This document shows, in pieces, positions 59,843-64,000 of a stretch of 64,000 nucleotides of DNA. The stretch's first letter is position 1; each line of letters opens with the position of its first letter. A program made the position numbers and the translations under genes. The stretch lies in contig NC_064540.1 of the NCBI RefSeq assembly GCF_023856365.1, positions 6,006,001-6,070,000 of the forward strand. Direction: 5' to 3'. The DNA comes from Brienomyrus brachyistius. Taxonomy: Eukaryota; Chordata; Actinopteri; Osteoglossiformes; Mormyridae. The notes under the pieces were generated by a model. It did not search any database. It was not told where the DNA came from and saw only the letters and a list, made by a program, of their open reading frames with translations.

Positions 59843-61276
59843 ATGGATAAAACAGACGCGTATGATCCGTACAGTCGACCTGCGCGCCGGACACAGTGGA
59901 TCGTCAGTACCCTGGCTTTTCACTATGGATTAGATCGAGGCGTTGAAAATGAAATTATAGTGCTGGCAACGGGTTTAGACCAGTATCTGCAGGAGATATT
60001 TCATCATATGGATAGCCAGGGCGACGGTAAGATCCCCGCCGAAGATTTTAAAATACTCTGCCAAGTTTTGGGACTGAATAAGGATTGCGACCTGGAGGAG
60101 TGCGCTGGGATTTTGGAAAACATACCGCATGAGTTCACCTTCAGGCAGTTCCACGCCAAACTCTGCGGCTATTTCAGTACCAAAGCCGGGTGTCAGTACG
60201 AAAGCGGGAGGTTGCTTGTGGGCAGGGAAAGTGAGCATATAGAGACTCAGATCCGTCTGCGGAGCCCGTTGCGGCGCAGGGGGAAGGCGCTGTCGGCCGG
60301 CGCAAAGGGCAGATTCAGCAGGGGTTCTTCGCCCACCCGCGATCGGCACTCATCCGACTGCAAGCAACTGGGATCGTGCACCCGGGAGTGCTATGAGGAG
60401 ATCGTGGCATTGGAGGAGGCCGAGGACAGAATCGCAAAACTGGAGGATGAAAACGCGAGTCTCAGAGAGCTGGTGGAGGACATGAGGGCGGCGCTGCAGA
60501 GTAGCGATGCCCGGGCTTTGGCTCTGCAGGTGAGTGTTGCTCCGATCGGCATTGCCGGTTCTTCTAACAGAGTGTTGTGCGTGTGATTTTTGTCCCAATA
60601 GCAATAAAGGGCATGCATATATTGTCCCACTAAAAAGAACACTTACTTTTTGTTGATGGGGCGGTCAATGAAAGCTCTTAGATTGACGTTTATGTAATTT
60701 TTGAGGATCTTGATTTTCTTCGTCTTCTTTACTTGCATCTACATCCCATCCCCTGTGTCACACTTTGACATTTACTGTGAAGGTCTTTATAGAAATCCAG
60801 CCATTCTCATGAATTTATGACAGCATCACTGTCATAAATACTGTCATTGATAGCAGCACTTCTTGGTAGGTGGGACTTTGGAAGAGCCACATCAAACATT
60901 CTGCAGATGGAGGCTGCTTCATCAGCCACCAGAAGGTGACAGTGGCTCAGAAGGACAATGGCTTCAGCCTTCAGAACTTCTTTCGGGAGATTGAGCTGAT
61001 GCGTAGCTCAAGGGACGAGCAGGTCAAGGAGGCCATGTTCTTCAACCAGAAACTAGAGAAGGAGCTACAGCGATCGCAGGAGGCCTTGCTCTCCCTGGAG
61101 GACAGCAACAGAAAGCTGAAACGGGAGCAGGCGGAGATGAGGAAGAAGGTGGAGGATGCCAGGCAGGCAGTGCTGAGCAGCCTTGGCAAAGTCAAGGAGC
61201 TGGAGGCCAAGGCCAATCACGTGCCTTTGCTCCAGCGTCGCATCCAGCAACTGGAGTCGGAGCTGCTGTACTTCAG
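59843..61276 (+). CDS. efcc1: EFCC1 (EF-hand and coiled-coil domain containing 1), first two coding exons, partial
   Basis: Exon 1 is 59843-60529 (229 codons, phase 0, donor GTGAGT). Exon 2 runs from about 60951 (an alternative acceptor gives 60933) to 61276, donor GTAATT, phase 2. The protein starts [19 protein letters not shown]. An EF-hand loop lies at about 57-68 ([12 protein letters not shown]), with D1, D5, G6 and D12 present; the third position is Q, so calcium binding may be weak. A basic Ser/Arg-rich stretch spans 130-175. From about 185 the sequence becomes coiled coil ([20 protein letters not shown]), continuing through exon 2 ([36 protein letters not shown]). Further exons are expected beyond the window. 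Function is poorly known; its position beside CFAP92 matches the human order as I recall it. Confidence 0.88.
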
Positions 61277-63720
61277 GTAATTAGACACCTCATCACCCGC
61301 ACAGGCCGCCCCTAATCACAGTGCAGGCAGATCCCTTGATTTGCTGGTAACATCGTGAACATAATTTCAAAGTGTTGCTTCTTGCCTCGCTTAGTATATG
61401 ATTTAAGTTGAAACGCAAGCGCAATATTTAAACTCCAATTACAGAAGAAAATGACGCCACCAGACTCGTAAATTGAGGCAGGGTTCCTGGTATATGGAAA
61501 GGAATTAAAACATATAAAGTTTGAAAGTGTTCAGAAAGCCTTGACTGCATTTTTATGTGGTCGGCCTGACATTTTGGCTGTTCTGAGCTTCGTTTTGGGT
61601 GAGAACGGGTTCTATTTCATGACATTTTATGAGCTTTTAAAGTGAATTGGTGGGCGATATTTACAAATTTTGGCTGTATAGGATATGTTGGGAAAACCTG
61701 AAACCTTTTTTGCATGGTTGACAAATTTCGTGTAGGATGGTGCATCCATAGTAAATTATACTTTATGTACTTTATATAAGGAAGAGTCATGTTTTCTCTA
61801 AAGGATTTAAATTATCTTATTTTTGTAGCTGTAAGGTAATCCGCATATGACAAACACTCCAGTGGTTAGATGTTGGTGGTCTTCACATCTCAGGCATATA
61901 TGACTGTTTTTTTTCCTCCTTTCCTTTTCCCAAGGACATGGGTAAGAAATTAGGAAAGGGTTAACTTTACTCCGACGGAAGATGGTGTGTGCCAGATGGG
62001 ATAGTTTGTTATTCATCTCTCTCCTTCACTCGTGCACGTGCAAACACAATGTGGATTTTTGTAACAAAAACAAATATTTTAGCTTGTTATCACAGTTCTA
62101 GCACTTAAAATTGAACAAGAATAGTTCCGAAAGATTTAAAAAAAAAAATCTGTTATTTGTCATCAGCAGAGTATCCATCTATATGAAGGCAGTTTGGAAA
62201 CACAAATTGACCTGAACTAAACATCGTCGTACGGCGAGAGGAAACTCAGTGCCGGTAAAAACAGGCCACACACGTTAGCAAACAGCTAGGCTGAGAATCA
62301 GACCCCTGACCCTGTGGGTATGAAGCCACAGTGCTGCCCGCTAATCCGCACTAAGTGAAGTGTAACTTACTCTGCAGCCACTGACAGCAGTCAAGCTGAG
62401 ATTGCCTTTCACATTGAAATGCTCGAAAAGTTTTGGTTGGCTGTGAAGCAAATGTGCGTGGAGCTGAACTGGTCCCATGGTTTTCAAACAAGCCGACACT
62501 CTGCTCTGCTTTTCAGTTGGCAAAATTTTTTTTTCCCCTTAAAATTTTCCTGCGTTTTGAGGATTGCGATTCCTGTTTTCAGTTAATATTACATGACTGT
62601 TGTCCAGAAGTCTAGAGAATTTACAGATACTTTTAACGTGTTAGAAATTCTGGTTCTATAAGTATACTAAAGCAATTTAACTAAATTAAGATCATTGTAA
62701 CATTTAGTTTTGTCGTCATTTTTTCTACTCCGCAGCATGTACACTGAGCCTGTCCGATCTGATAGGCCTTCATTTTTGTTTCGTTCTACTTGGCAGTCGA
62801 CTTGCAGATCTCGCATTTAGACTAACGCATTGTTTACAATTCAACATGTAAAATGTTTGTTGTCTTATGCTATATTTAGCCAAGAAGCGTCCTGCATTTC
62901 GTGTAAAAGTTTCACTGCGTCTCTGCATGTGCATCAGCTGGTTCAAATATGTGAACTTAAAATGAGTTTTTGTGTGTATTAGCTGGGTTATTTTACAGCC
63001 AAGCAAGGAAAGGCAGAGCACAGACACTTCCGACACATAAGAGAACAATATTTCTGAAGAATTGTGCTCTTATAATGGTTATGTGCTCTACCCAGTTTGG
63101 AGAAGTTTGGACATTGATATACAGGCTTTTAAAAAATCTATATTTTTTTCAAAATATTCACCAATTTATCTTTCTAAACTGCCTTTCCATAACTGGGTCT
63201 CGGAAAGAGAAATTGTTGCAGATTTCGTTCTCAGAACATTTCTAGGATTCTTATTATCAAAAATTGAGACGTGTATAAATTCTTGCTGGACAGGTTAAGC
63301 CAGAGAGAATCCTTTCTTGCCAGCTTGGATCTGACCTTGTAAATCTGCCTCTCTGGGCTTGTGATTACAGGAGCGTTGTGCTTTATTTACAGCACGCAGA
63401 ACCAGCAGAGGTTTGAAGGGTTAAGGTGACCTTTCACAGCTGTTCGCTGTTAGGCTTCGGAGTTACCGATCCAAAAATAAGACATTAAAGTGCCACTCGG
63501 GAATCTTGAGAATCACAGTTTATGCGTTACAGGTGTACAAGTGGCTTGACATGTTTACCAAATCAGTCTCTGAATCACGAAGTAGTATTTACATAATTTT
63601 TATGGATGGAATGTTGGCTAAGTTTATGTGATATATATGTTGCATCGTTAATGAATTAAGTTATTGTAATATTTTGGATTCGGCATTATTTGGTAATAGT
63701 GTTCAATCATAAATATCCCA
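61277..63720 (+). other. EFCC1 intron sequence
   Basis: No further coiled-coil exon with matching phase (phase 2) was found before the window ends, so the gene's next exon lies outside or is too short to see. The stretch is AT-rich and unremarkable. Confidence 0.5.
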
Positions 63721-63731
63721 GCCCCTAACAT

Positions 63732-63841
<110 letters not shown>

Positions 63842-63950
63842 CACTAGTATATTAATGTCAACATTTTGTAATTTGCTGTACTCTTTATTATCATGTAACA
63901 TGTGCAGTAGACCCAAACTCCAACCTGTGTCAAGGGTAAACAGCACTAAT

Positions 63951-63956
63951 CCCCCC

Positions 63957-63987
<31 letters not shown>

Positions 63988-63996
63988 ACACACACC
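63951..63996. repeat. Poly-C followed by (CA)n
   Basis: About 22 C residues followed directly by roughly ten CA units near the right edge. Confidence 0.95.
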
Positions 63997-64000
63997 ACAT

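Noticed and set aside
59975..60349. 124-codon minus-strand frame over EFCC1 exon 1
   Set aside because: It is antisense to a recognised EF-hand coding exon.

Overview
The window is nuclear DNA from a vertebrate, most likely a teleost fish. Genes are split by GT-AG introns and sit among tRNA-derived SINEs, Tc1/mariner remnants, a hAT-type MITE, LINE 3' ends, minisatellites and long (AT)n or poly-C runs. The abundant SINE looks like those I associate with basal teleosts such as osteoglossomorphs, but that placement is a guess. There are no bacterial, phage or CRISPR features. All exon models below were joined by eye from splice signals and reading phase.

Layout. 1-3.8 kb: a minus-strand SPI-subfamily ETS transcription factor (274 aa, five coding exons, all phases agreeing). 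3.8-17.9 kb: gene-poor, with two SINEs, a 40-bp minisatellite (7.4-8.8 kb), a LINE 3' end and a 21-bp satellite-like array (14.9-16.05 kb). 17.9-20.4 kb: a two-exon adenosine receptor closest to subtype A3 (330 aa). 20.5-27 kb: repeats, including a CACAGTCA array and a 33-bp-stem hairpin. 27.1-27.4 kb: a single-exon small membrane protein resembling SMIM40. 27.5-33.1 kb: repeats, including a dead Tc1-like element. 33.1-35.1 kb: a four-exon gene for an unrecognised 286-aa membrane protein. 35.2-47.1 kb: SINEs, an intact hAT MITE, LINE and Tc1 fragments, and one orphan minus-strand exon that looks coding. 47.1-57.3 kb: CFAP92 (KIAA1257) on the minus strand, about 15 exons, with a possible small in-frame ORF just upstream. 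59.8 kb to the right edge: EFCC1 on the plus strand, running out of the window.

The clearest biological unit is the head-to-head pair CFAP92/EFCC1, whose orthologues I recall as neighbours on human 3q21. CFAP proteins are cilium and flagellum associated; EFCC1 is an EF-hand coiled-coil protein. The other genes (ETS factor, adenosine receptor, SMIM40-like, unknown membrane protein) are functionally unrelated to one another. Items most worth checking: the TGA-separated in-frame ORF ahead of CFAP92, the hairpin at 23.85-23.94 kb, the unknown 286-aa gene, the orphan exon at 38.5 kb, and the higher-order 21-bp array.
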